Positions 17,736-26,282 of a stretch of 64,000 nucleotides of DNA are shown one piece after another (the first letter of the stretch is position 1; each line of letters opens with the position of its first letter). The stretch comes from Brytella acorum. Its GTDB lineage: Bacteria; Pseudomonadota; Alphaproteobacteria; Acetobacterales; Acetobacteraceae. The DNA lies in NCBI RefSeq assembly GCF_029309905.1, contig NZ_JARBJP010000003.1, positions 310,001 through 374,000 on the forward strand, written 5' to 3'. Both the position numbers and the translations under genes were made by a program. The notes below the pieces were generated by a model. It searched no databases. It was not told the DNA's origin and saw nothing but the letters and a program-made list of their open reading frames with translations.

Positions 17736-20135
17736 ATGAGCGACATTAAGAGCGGATGGTGGCTTTTTGATCCCGCTGCACGTAAAATTACTCATTCCGT
17801 CACAGGCCAGACACTATCCTTTAGCAACATAGCGGCAACGCTGCCGGGAATCGTGCCGGTGACGAACAAGACGCGGCAATGGATGCTGTTCGTTTACGAA
17901 GACTCCGATCTTACCTGCCCACTCCTCATTGAATGGCGAAAATTCAATACTGGAGATGGTAAATGGTTAGTCAATTGGCGCGTCGATTACGCACGAACCG
18001 CCAGGCTACACGACCAGGAACAGAAAAAATATAAGGCAGCGAAGATTGGTCAGATGTCTTACGCGATATGGAAACGTCTCGATGAGTTCCTGATCGATGC
18101 TCTGCCATTCTGGGGGGCAGCCAACGGTCTCGGTCCTGCGCCCGTCTTTATAGCCTTTAACGCCGGGTGGATGAACGGTTCCTGGACCGAGGCGTTCTAT
18201 CGGGTATCTGGAAAAGCCCCCGAATACCCTTACAATAGAGGGTTTGTGAACAACGTTGTCTTCCAAACTCCTGTTTCCATTCCCCTGGACCTGACGCCGC
18301 CCTCACCATGGCGGATCGCCCCCACCGGGAGCTTTACGCCGGTATTGGATGCCAATCTGCCTGCCGCTCTCAGAGAAGAGGTTGCATCCGCACTACAGGC
18401 GCGTCCCTGTCTCGTCGCGGGCGATGGCGAGCGTTATCTGGTCGGACTGCCTATCTCGGTCGATGATGTGAGGACATCCTCGGCGAGGATATTTTATTGC
18501 GATTCCGATCTGGCGACCGACATGGTTCTGTTCGGCTTGCACGGACAGCAGGACAATGCGGCACGATCACCTCCACCATGGTCTATTGAATTCGCTCCCA
18601 GAACAAGCGTTCTTTTCGACCGACGGTTGGGGGGGGCGGTATCTTGCCCCCAGTACAGGAAAGAAGATCCGGGCGGATTCGTCTTCGATGCGATTTATGC
18701 GCCGCTGTCGATCGAACGCAAGCTCGCCGACTTCTGTCGCGATGGGCTGCTATTCGATCGGCAGAAGGAGTGGACGCCCTTTGGTGACGCCATGACCACA
18801 GGGGGCTGCTCGGAGGTGCGCCTAGAAAGTCATTGCGTAGGCGGCACAGAATCCCGACCAAATCTCGACGCCGCAGTCTCTTTGGACGATCCGCTCGTCT
18901 GGTGGGGAGGAACGCTGCGTTCAGTGTTCGACGAGACCAGCGACGACGGCATCCTGCACGGTCGTGCGTCGGTCATGATCGGTGCGTTTTGGGAATACGA
19001 TCCGCCCTCTACAACACTCTGGCGCCGACTTACAGGACAGAGCCTGTCGCTCGTCGGACGCGATCCCGATCGTGCACTGAGCTTTCTCTACCGGGATCCA
19101 GATGGTGAGTATCCTCTTCGCGTCGTCCAGGAGCGCATATTAGACACCGGTTCGATAAGATTCCTCTGGACGTTGGATCATGTGCGCTCTGCCGCGTTGT
19201 GGCGCGCGCGTGAAGAAATGGGCGATCTGGCCGTTCCTTACGGGCTCTGGCGACGCGTCGACGATTGCGTTATCGATGCGCTGCTGTGTTGGCCGGACAC
19301 GGAGGAAATCGGGCAGAAGCCCGTTGGACTCAAGATCTCCGGTGGCTGGTTCAACGGCGCGTGGCTACCGGCGCTCCGCCGCTATGTAAACCCCGTTAGA
19401 CGTGACTCGGTTATCGGCAAATCTGCGGCCCATGCGCCCTTCGTCGAACGACTGGATGCCGTGGCCCCGTCGTGGATCTATATCGACGCACCCGTGACGG
19501 TCGATGCTCCCATTCGGCTGTCAGGGGAGGTGAAGTTGGACAGGAGCCGGTTCTATCTGCCGGAATCTGCGGAATTGTCCGGATTTGAAGGAAGGATGCC
19601 GGCCATGCGGCGGAACGACGGTGGCGCGGTGGTTCTCCCGTCGGAAAGCGGGAGCTACCTGCTCTGTGGAGTAGATTATCGCCCGATCGCACAGTTTCTT
19701 TATGCCGACGAAAATGCTTTTTTTTACCTCGCAGGGGACCCCTTCGACCGAAAGACAATGAAGTTCGATCTGCACAGACTGTTCAATGTCGGCACGCGGC
19801 GCGCAAGCGTCTCAGGTCACCCCGATATGCGCTTTGCAGAGGATTATATACCCACCTCCCGCCTACATTCAGATGATTTGATCCCGGCGCCAGCGCTATT
19901 ACAACGGGCGCGAAACGCCTTACTCGATGCGATGCTGGTCTGGCCAGGAACTTCCTCGCGGTTGCGCGACGAACCTGGCAAATACGAATCCTTCGGGACA
20001 AGATCCGGTCGCCCCGACTATGAACACAGTGGGGTATCTCTCTCGAAATTTGGCAACGTAACAGTGGAAAGCGGATATATTGGAGGATGCTTCAGTCAAG
20101 ACCTTAAGGTGAGTGCCTGGATCGAAACCGATTGA
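17736..20135 (+). CDS. Unrecognised 799-residue protein with four related modules
   Basis: I do not recognise this family. No signal peptide or membrane segment is visible. Four modules of roughly 140 residues can be traced by eye. Each has a helix of similar pattern: DEFLIDALPFW (116–126), ADFCRDGLLF (331–340), DDCVIDALLCW (509–519), RNALLDAMLVW (726–736). Each helix is followed after 25–50 residues by a G-aromatic-x-G element: GWMNGSW (144), HCVGGT (366), GWFNGAW (537), YIGGCF (781). Modules 1 and 3 are closest to each other, as are 2 and 4, so an ancestral pair was probably duplicated. Beta-rich linkers (PVSIPLDL, PVTVDAPI) separate the pairs. GAAGGT precedes the ATG. The gene is monocistronic. 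Confidence 0.75.
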   Translation: MSDIKSGWWLFDPAARKITHSVTGQTLSFSNIAATLPGIVPVTNKTRQWMLFVYEDSDLTCPLLIEWRKFNTGDGKWLVNWRVDYARTARLHDQEQKKYKAAKIGQMSYAIWKRLDEFLIDALPFWGAANGLGPAPVFIAFNAGWMNGSWTEAFYRVSGKAPEYPYNRGFVNNVVFQTPVSIPLDLTPPSPWRIAPTGSFTPVLDANLPAALREEVASALQARPCLVAGDGERYLVGLPISVDDVRTSSARIFYCDSDLATDMVLFGLHGQQDNAARSPPPWSIEFAPRTSVLFDRRLGGAVSCPQYRKEDPGGFVFDAIYAPLSIERKLADFCRDGLLFDRQKEWTPFGDAMTTGGCSEVRLESHCVGGTESRPNLDAAVSLDDPLVWWGGTLRSVFDETSDDGILHGRASVMIGAFWEYDPPSTTLWRRLTGQSLSLVGRDPDRALSFLYRDPDGEYPLRVVQERILDTGSIRFLWTLDHVRSAALWRAREEMGDLAVPYGLWRRVDDCVIDALLCWPDTEEIGQKPVGLKISGGWFNGAWLPALRRYVNPVRRDSVIGKSAAHAPFVERLDAVAPSWIYIDAPVTVDAPIRLSGEVKLDRSRFYLPESAELSGFEGRMPAMRRNDGGAVVLPSESGSYLLCGVDYRPIAQFLYADENAFFYLAGDPFDRKTMKFDLHRLFNVGTRRASVSGHPDMRFAEDYIPTSRLHSDDLIPAPALLQRARNALLDAMLVWPGTSSRLRDEPGKYESFGTRSGRPDYEHSGVSLSKFGNVTVESGYIGGCFSQDLKVSAWIETD

Positions 20136-20311
20136 GCCTCAGAATCATTCCGTGGAAAGGGGGCAGCGTTTCTGTCCGTGCCACAGGGCTATTTGCGCGG
20201 TCGGACGCAAAACTCTGAAGCTTGTCGAGATCGTTGGGTACGTCAGATTTCAGTTGAGTGTGCCTCAGAGCCGACATTCCGCAGTCCCCCCGAAGCTACC
20301 CAACCGCCCAC

Positions 20312-20343
20312 AAAAAAAACGGTCGGCAAACGATGCCGACCGT
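20312..20343 (-). terminator. Intrinsic terminator of the host-attachment gene
   Basis: On the minus strand a perfect 10-bp stem (ACGGTCGGCA/TGCCGACCGT) with a five-base loop is followed by eight T residues, about 30 bases after the stop of the 20375–20800 gene. Confidence 0.85.
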
Positions 20344-20374
20344 CCTTCATACCTCAGCGCCATAGCGCCCTGAT

Positions 20375-20800
20375 TTATGCGGTCGGCAGACGCCAGCCAG
20401 TCGCGGGGCGATCGAAGTGCCCGAGAATGTCGTGATCCGGCGTGTTCGTCAGATCCTTGTCTTCCGCGACAATGACCTTGGCCGCCACGGCCTTCGTCAG
20501 ATGCGTGCGGATCTCATGAAGCACATGGCCCGGAGCCGTCAGAACGAGACCAGCCAGAACCGTGTCCTTTTGAAACGCCTCGTTGATCTGGCCCGCTACG
20601 TCATGCGCGAAATGCTGCTTGAGTTGCACATGCGGGTCGGATTTCGGTTCCTTGACGGAGCCGACTTCCGCCTCGGCGTTCGTGCCCTTGCTGTGAACGT
20701 CGAATTTGCTCACCGTGCGGAGCTGACCGCCGTCGTAACGAAGGAAGCGGGCTTTTTCGCCGTCGCATACGGCGTAAAGAACAGGCTCATGAGTCGCCAT
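20375..20800 (-). CDS. Host attachment family protein
   Basis: This 141-residue protein matches the small family annotated as required for attachment to host cells (first described in Agrobacterium): LYAVCDGEKARFLRYDG at the N-terminus, SDPHVQLKQHFAHDVAGQIN in the middle and PGHVLHEIRTHLTKAV…EDKDLTNTPDHDILGHF near the end. Its fold resembles translation-factor eRF1-like domains; the molecular function is not known. I chose the ATG at 20800 because GGAAAG lies seven bases before it. No other attachment gene is nearby. Confidence 0.82.
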   Translation of the reverse strand: MATHEPVLYAVCDGEKARFLRYDGGQLRTVSKFDVHSKGTNAEAEVGSVKEPKSDPHVQLKQHFAHDVAGQINEAFQKDTVLAGLVLTAPGHVLHEIRTHLTKAVAAKVIVAEDKDLTNTPDHDILGHFDRPATGWRLPTA

Positions 20801-20981
20801 CGTCATTCTTTCCATTCACGAACATCAAGCCGTCACATCCATGACGGCTGCCTCGTGCCCGGTGCACGAAAGCATGCCCCAGACATGGGACCGCACGACG
20901 GCCAAAGCAACCCGAAGCGAGATTTTTCCTCTTCTTTCCAAGATCTTCCCTTACCGGCCCGTTCAACGTCGGCCATCCCGA

Positions 20982-21833
20982 TCAGTCGCGAAGCGGCAGG
21001 GCCAATGCTTCCGCCAGCACATGCCACGTTGCCCGATCGGGCGCATAGAGCAGACCGCCCTCAGGACTGGCGAGATCGTAGGGCCGACCGTCGAGCCGGG
21101 CGCCATATCCACCCGCTTCATGCAGGATCAGCCAGCCGGGCAGATGATCCCAGGGCAGGCTGCGCGTATAAAGCTGGAAATGTCCCCGCCCGTCGGCTGT
21201 CAGCAGATATTCATGCGCCGCACATCGGAAGTCCCACAACGCCGCCACCCTTCGCAGCGTCGATACCGCATGTTCGGGGTCCAGAGAGCGCATGTTGCGC
21301 CAGGCGGCCTTGCCCGTCAGGCGTTCGATCGGCGCGGCCCCGCACACCCGAAGATCGCGGAGTTTTTCCCCGTCCCGGTCCATCCACGCGCCGCCCCCGC
21401 GCAAGGCAACGGCCGCCTCGCCGCTTATCGGATCGAGGATGACGCTTGCAATCGGTTGTCCGTAAGACACGACCGCCATCATGACCGCAAAGAGCGGCAC
21501 ACCCGCCGCGAAATTCGACGTGCCGTCAATCGGATCGATCGCCACAGCAAGCGGCGCGCTGCTCAGGGCGCCTCTGACGGCCGACCCCTGTGAACACGCC
21601 TCTTCCCCGACAATCACGGCTTCGGGCCAGAGATCGCGAAGCCGACCGGCAATCAGACGTTCCGCTTCTTCGTCAGCGATCGTCACGAGATCAAGGCAAC
21701 TGGTCTTGGTCTGAACGTCACCGGCGCCGAGGCGGCGGAAACGGGGAAGAATGACGTCACGCGCGGCCTCACGCGCAATGGCCACCAGATGCGCCAGTTC
21801 CGCGGAGGTCACGACGGCTTCGGTCGGTGTCAT
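20982..21833 (-). CDS. Inositol monophosphatase-family phosphatase
   Basis: This 283-residue enzyme carries the three family metal-site motifs: VGEE, AIDPIDGTSNFAAG and LPWDHLPGWLILHEAGG. The family hydrolyses inositol, fructose-bisphosphate, histidinol or PAP phosphate esters with Mg2+. AAAGGA lies nine bases before the ATG. Which substrate it uses cannot be told; a histidinol-phosphatase (HisN-like) role is possible, but no his genes are near. Confidence 0.85.
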   Translation of the reverse strand: MTPTEAVVTSAELAHLVAIAREAARDVILPRFRRLGAGDVQTKTSCLDLVTIADEEAERLIAGRLRDLWPEAVIVGEEACSQGSAVRGALSSAPLAVAIDPIDGTSNFAAGVPLFAVMMAVVSYGQPIASVILDPISGEAAVALRGGGAWMDRDGEKLRDLRVCGAAPIERLTGKAAWRNMRSLDPEHAVSTLRRVAALWDFRCAAHEYLLTADGRGHFQLYTRSLPWDHLPGWLILHEAGGYGARLDGRPYDLASPEGGLLYAPDRATWHVLAEALALPLRD

Positions 21834-21954
21834 GTCCCAGTTCCTTTCCTGCCGCGTCCCTCACGATCCGCGGACGGGCCCGTCAATTGCCCGCATTCTG
21901 CGGCGCAACGATGTCCCGCCTCGAAAAATGCGCTCGCAGAGCGCCGATGCGCCG

Positions 21955-23010
21955 TCACGCGGCCTGCGGCAAGGTCTCCATGTCGATCACGAAGCGATAT
22001 TTCACGTCCGAGCCGAGCATGCGCTGATAGGCCGTCTCGATTTCATCCATACGGATCATCTCGATATCGGCCGTGATCCCGTGCTCGCCGCAGAAATCCA
22101 GCATTTCCTGCGTTTCGGGAATGCCGCCGATGAGAGATCCGGCGAAGCTGCGGCGGCCCATGAGCAGACCGAAAACACTGACGGGCAAGGGCTCTTCCGG
22201 CGCGCCGACCTGCACCAGCGTGCCGTCCAGCTTCAGAAGCGCGATATAGGCGTTGATGTCATGCTGGGCCGCGACCGCGTCCAGAATGAAGTCGAACCGG
22301 CCCTGTTCGGCGGCCATCGCCTCGGCGTCGCGTGAGATCACGACGCGATGCGCGCCGAGACGCAGACCGTCCTGCACCTTGCCGGGCGATGTGGTGAACA
22401 GCGTCACCTCCGCGCCAAGCGCGGCGGCGAGTTTCACGCCCATATGCCCAAGGCCGCCCAGTCCGACGATACCGACACGCTGCCCTGGGCCGACCTTCCA
22501 GTGGCGCAGGGGAGACCATGTCGTGATGCCCGCGCAAAGCAGCGGGGCGACGGCGGCGAAATCCAGATTGTCGGGCACTTTCAGGACGAAATCCTGATCG
22601 ACCACGATCGCCCGGGAATAACCGCCAAACGTGTGCCCGCTCCCGTCCGCTTCGGGACTGTTATAGGTGAAACGCGCGCCCGATTGACAGTATTGCTCCA
22701 GCCCCGCCTTGCAGGCTTCGCATTCCCGGCAGGAATCAACCATGCAGCCGACGCCGACGCGATCGCCGATCCTGTGGCGCGTCACATCCGCCCCGACCGC
22801 CGAAACGACGCCCACGATTTCATGCCCCGGCACACAGGGAAAAACCGTATTGCGCCATTCATTGCGTGCCTGATGCAGGTCGGAGTGACAGACGCCGCAA
22901 TAGCGGATGTCGATCTTCACGTCTCTGGGACCGGGTTCACGACGCTCGAAGCTGAAGGGCGCGAGCGTGGAGTCAGCGGAAGCGGCTCCGTATCCAACAC
23001 ATGCAAACAT
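21955..23010 (-). CDS. yahK: Zinc-dependent NAD(P) alcohol/aldehyde reductase, YahK-like
   Basis: This 351-residue medium-chain dehydrogenase has the catalytic zinc ligands CGVCHSDLHQ and GHEIVG, a structural zinc loop with four Cys (CMVDSCRECEACKAGLEQYC), and the Rossmann motif GLGGLGHMG. The whole pattern is that of the YahK/cinnamyl-alcohol-dehydrogenase group, which reduces aldehydes with NADPH. The strong AAGGAGA site lies eight bases before the ATG. It is followed by no operon partner; hflX lies upstream on the same strand. Confidence 0.88.
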   Translation of the reverse strand: MFACVGYGAASADSTLAPFSFERREPGPRDVKIDIRYCGVCHSDLHQARNEWRNTVFPCVPGHEIVGVVSAVGADVTRHRIGDRVGVGCMVDSCRECEACKAGLEQYCQSGARFTYNSPEADGSGHTFGGYSRAIVVDQDFVLKVPDNLDFAAVAPLLCAGITTWSPLRHWKVGPGQRVGIVGLGGLGHMGVKLAAALGAEVTLFTTSPGKVQDGLRLGAHRVVISRDAEAMAAEQGRFDFILDAVAAQHDINAYIALLKLDGTLVQVGAPEEPLPVSVFGLLMGRRSFAGSLIGGIPETQEMLDFCGEHGITADIEMIRMDEIETAYQRMLGSDVKYRFVIDMETLPQAA

Positions 23011-23065
23011 TCTATCGTCTCCTTGTTCTCAACACCTGACAAGGCGTCGGACGGGCACGCGGCAG

Positions 23066-24388
23066 TCAGTCCTGGTCAACTCCTACGAGCGTTCCAGGAT
23101 AGAGCCCTTCAAAACGGGCGCGATCTTCTTCGAAAAGCCGGACCTCAAGCGTAATATCACGCTCCCGGTCGCAGCGTTCCAGAACTTCTCCGTGTGCGTA
23201 CAGCCATGCGAGCGCCGCGCCGTCGGTCACGTCCAGCCGTACATGGGACAGAATCATCGTCGCGGTCATTTTCGCGTCGAGAGCGGAGAAAAGATCCGCC
23301 ATGCCCTGCCCGGTGATCGCGGAAATCACCACGCTACCGGGACTGCGCTCCACGGCTTCGACACCGCCCAGCAGATCGGCCTTGTTGAGTACCTCGATGC
23401 AACGATCGGGCCAGTTCGCGTCCAGCATGCCGTCTCGCGCCATGCCCGTCAGCACGTTGATCACATCCGCGCGCTGGGCCGCCGAGTCCGGGTGCGCCAC
23501 ATCGCGCACGTGGAGAATGATATCGGCTTCGGCGACTTCCTCGAGCGTCGCACGGAAGGCCGCGACCAGTTCCGTCGGCAGTTCACTGATGAATCCCACC
23601 GTATCGGAAAGAATGACGCGACGCCCCGACGGCAGTGTCACGCCGCGCATCGTCGGATCCAGCGTCGCAAAAAGCTGGTCCTGCGCGTGAACGGCCGCAC
23701 CCGTCAGGGCGTTGAAGAGCGTCGATTTACCCGCGTTCGTGTAACCCACGAGCGCCACGACGGGAAATGGCACCTTCTTGCGGGCCGTGCGATGCAGACC
23801 GCGCGTCCGGCGAACCTGTTCGAGTTCCTTGCGCAGCTTGACGAGCCGCTCGTCAAGCATGCGGCGATCCGCCTCCATCTGCGTCTCGCCGGGGCCGCCG
23901 AGGAAGCCGAAACCGCCGCGCTGGCGCTCGAGATGGGTCCAGAGACGCACGAGCCGGGAACGCTGGTATTCGAGATGAGCGAGTTCCACCTGCAACACGC
24001 CCTCACGCGTCGCGGCGCGGGCGCCGAAAATATCGAGAATAAGTCCGGTCCTGTCCAGAACCTTGCAGTTCAGGGCGCGCTCGAGGTTGCGCTGCTGTCC
24101 GGGAGAGAGTCTGGAATCGACGATCATGACCTTGACGTCGTCCTGTCGCACCATCTCGGCCAGCTGCTCGACCTGCCCGCTTCCGAACAGGGTCGATGGC
24201 CTGACGGCGCGGATGCTGAGAACGGCCTGCCGCACAATGACCAGTCCGATGGAGGCCGCGAGGCCGACGGCCTCCTCAAGACGCGCCTCCGCCGCGCGAA
24301 ACTCGTCATGCGGCGTGGGCCGCTCCCATGGAAGAATGACCGCGGCGCGTGTCGCCGGAGGAACGGTGCTGGTCGTGCCCAAACTCAA
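23066..24388 (-). CDS. hflX: GTPase HflX, ribosome-associated
   Basis: This 440-residue protein has the HflX N-terminal domain (PSTLFGSGQVEQLAEMV…DSRLSPGQQRNLE), the glycine-rich linker GGFGFLGGPGETQMEADRR, and a G domain with GYTNAGKST (G1), SDTVGFI (G3) and NKAD (G4). HflX splits stalled ribosomes under stress. The start is TTG at 24388 with GGGAG five bases upstream. It follows hfq at 41 bases, the standard alphaproteobacterial order. Confidence 0.95.
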   Translation of the reverse strand: MSLGTTSTVPPATRAAVILPWERPTPHDEFRAAEARLEEAVGLAASIGLVIVRQAVLSIRAVRPSTLFGSGQVEQLAEMVRQDDVKVMIVDSRLSPGQQRNLERALNCKVLDRTGLILDIFGARAATREGVLQVELAHLEYQRSRLVRLWTHLERQRGGFGFLGGPGETQMEADRRMLDERLVKLRKELEQVRRTRGLHRTARKKVPFPVVALVGYTNAGKSTLFNALTGAAVHAQDQLFATLDPTMRGVTLPSGRRVILSDTVGFISELPTELVAAFRATLEEVAEADIILHVRDVAHPDSAAQRADVINVLTGMARDGMLDANWPDRCIEVLNKADLLGGVEAVERSPGSVVISAITGQGMADLFSALDAKMTATMILSHVRLDVTDGAALAWLYAHGEVLERCDRERDITLEVRLFEEDRARFEGLYPGTLVGVDQD

Positions 24389-24429
24389 GAATACTCCCGA
24401 AGCCGAATGCGGCCGTAACTATGCGTGGT

Positions 24430-24732
24430 CTAGCCGGAAACCGCATCTTCCGCCTGTTCCACGCTTTCGTCGAACAGACCTACGGGCGCGACCGGCATGA
24501 TCGTGCTGATGGCGTGCTTATACACCAGTTGTGTATGACCGTCGCGGCGCAGGATGATGACCTGGGCGTCAAACCAGGGAATGATGCCCTGAAGTTTCAC
24601 GCCGTTGACCAGAAAAACCGTCACGGGCGCGTGCATGCTCCGCAGTTGGCCAAGAAAGACATCCTGGACGGCGGCACCGGGGGGATGCTCGCGTGACACG
24701 GCGTTCTGGGTTGTTCTTGTGTTGTTGCTCAC
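24430..24732 (-). CDS. hfq: RNA chaperone Hfq, with extended tails
   Basis: The Sm core is clear: [29 protein letters not shown] (Sm1) and [12 protein letters not shown] (Sm2, with the YKHA uridine-binding residues). Hfq pairs sRNAs with mRNAs. I chose GTG at 24732 because AAGG lies eight bases before it, giving 100 residues with about 20 residues ahead of the core, where most alphaproteobacterial Hfq have about six. Longer starts at 24798 or 24804 lack a binding site. The C-terminal tail is short and acidic ([13 protein letters not shown]). Confidence 0.93.
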   Translation of the reverse strand: MSNNTRTTQNAVSREHPPGAAVQDVFLGQLRSMHAPVTVFLVNGVKLQGIIPWFDAQVIILRRDGHTQLVYKHAISTIMPVAPVGLFDESVEQAEDAVSG

Positions 24733-24873
24733 GGTGAGGCCTTCGGTATCAGTTGTGCTTTTTTCGGAGTCGGACGCTTTCAGCGAACCCGTACTCATGC
24801 ACAACGCAACCGGAGATGATCAGGCTTCATGTCCGGTACGAAATCAGCGCGCAAATTCATTCAAATCATCAGA

Positions 24874-26262
24874 TTACGACGCTACGCGCTCTTCCTGCGT
24901 CACGCCGAGCTGCTTGAGTTTGCGATGCAGGGCGCTGCGCTCCATCCCGACGAAATTGGCCGTCCTGCTGATATTGCCGCCGAACCGCAGCAGCTGAACC
25001 TGGAGATACTGGGTTTCGAACAGGTCGCGCGCCTCGCGCAGAGGCAGGCTCATGACATCGGACTGCGCGTTGAGCCTGGCCATCGAAGGCGCGCTGTCGC
25101 TCAGATCCGGCGGCAACATATCCGCGCGGATCGGCTCGTTGCCGCCCGGCATCATGATGAGCAACCGCTCCATCAGATTGCGCAGCTCACGAACGTTCCC
25201 GGGCCACTCATAGGCCTGCAGCGCCGCCATGGCATCCACGGAAAGCTCGCGAATGGCCATGCCTGAGTTCTCGGCGTATCGCTGGACAAAATGCTGGGCC
25301 AGCGCGGGAATATCCTCGCGCCGTTCACGCAGGCTCGGCACGCGCAGCGGCACGACAGCGAGACGGTAATAGAGATCCTCACGGAATCGGCCCTGCAGGA
25401 TCTCCGCCTGAAGATCACGGTTGGTCGTCGCCAGCACGCGCACATCGACCTTGACCCGCGCGCCTCCGCCCAGACGCTCGAACGCCTGATCCTGCAAGAC
25501 CCGCACGATCTTGCCCTGCGTTTCCATCGGCATGTCGCCGACTTCATCGAGCAGCAGCGTACCGCGGTGGGCACGTTCCAGAACGCCCGTGCGACGCATC
25601 GCGCCGTCCGCCTGCCCCTCGAAACCGAAAAGCTCTTCTTCAAAACGTGCCGGCGCCAGCGTCGCGCAGTTGAGGATCACAAAAGGACCGTCAGCGCGCC
25701 GGGAACGCGCGTGGATCATCCGCGCCGCCACTTCCTTGCCCGCCCCGGCGGGACCCGTGACCAGAACCCGGGACCCGGTTGGCGCAACGCGGTCGATCTG
25801 CTGGCGCACCGCCGTAATGGCAGAGCCTTTCCCGAAAAGAGAGGTCTCGATACCGGTACGCAGACGCAGCTCCGCGTTCTCACGCGCCAGTTTCGCCGCC
25901 TCGATCGCCCGGCGCGCAACGACCACCAGACGGTCGACCTGAAAAGGCTTCTCGATAAAGTCGTAGGCGCCAAGCTGAAGGCTGGACACGGCCGTCTCGA
26001 TGGTGCCGTGACCGGAAATCATGACAACCGGGACGGACGGATCCTCGGCCTTCATGGCCTTGAGAACCTCGATCCCATCCATTCTGGAGCCTTGCAGCCA
26101 GATGTCGAGCACAACGAGAGACGGACGACTTTCATGGAACGCCGCGAGGGCCTGATCCGAATTGCCTGCCGTGCGTGTTCTGTAACCTTCGTCGCCCAGA
26201 ATACCCTCGACCAGCAGTCGGATGTCGGGCTCGTCGTCGACGATCAGGATTTCATGTTCCAT
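24874..26262 (-). CDS. ntrX: Response regulator NtrX
   Basis: This 462-residue protein has a receiver domain (ILIVDDEPDIR, phospho-acceptor Asp53 in LDIWL, Lys105 in EKPF), an AAA+ domain and a Fis-type helix-turn-helix (NISRTANFVGMERSALHRKL). Walker A reads GPAGAGKE (170–177) in place of the usual GESGTGKE; Walker B is intact (GTLLLDE). The sigma-54 contact loop GAFTGA is missing: FGFEGQADGA stands in its place, as is known for NtrX of this class. It therefore probably regulates without sigma-54 remodelling. Partner kinase ntrY is 20 bases upstream. Confidence 0.93.
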   Translation of the reverse strand: MEHEILIVDDEPDIRLLVEGILGDEGYRTRTAGNSDQALAAFHESRPSLVVLDIWLQGSRMDGIEVLKAMKAEDPSVPVVMISGHGTIETAVSSLQLGAYDFIEKPFQVDRLVVVARRAIEAAKLARENAELRLRTGIETSLFGKGSAITAVRQQIDRVAPTGSRVLVTGPAGAGKEVAARMIHARSRRADGPFVILNCATLAPARFEEELFGFEGQADGAMRRTGVLERAHRGTLLLDEVGDMPMETQGKIVRVLQDQAFERLGGGARVKVDVRVLATTNRDLQAEILQGRFREDLYYRLAVVPLRVPSLRERREDIPALAQHFVQRYAENSGMAIRELSVDAMAALQAYEWPGNVRELRNLMERLLIMMPGGNEPIRADMLPPDLSDSAPSMARLNAQSDVMSLPLREARDLFETQYLQVQLLRFGGNISRTANFVGMERSALHRKLKQLGVTQEERVAS

Positions 26263-26282
26263 CTGTCATCCCCATCGGCGCT

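Noticed and set aside
22907-24418. Open frame of 503 codons on the plus strand
   Set aside because: It is antisense to hflX and yahK; composition is biased and no domain is recognisable.
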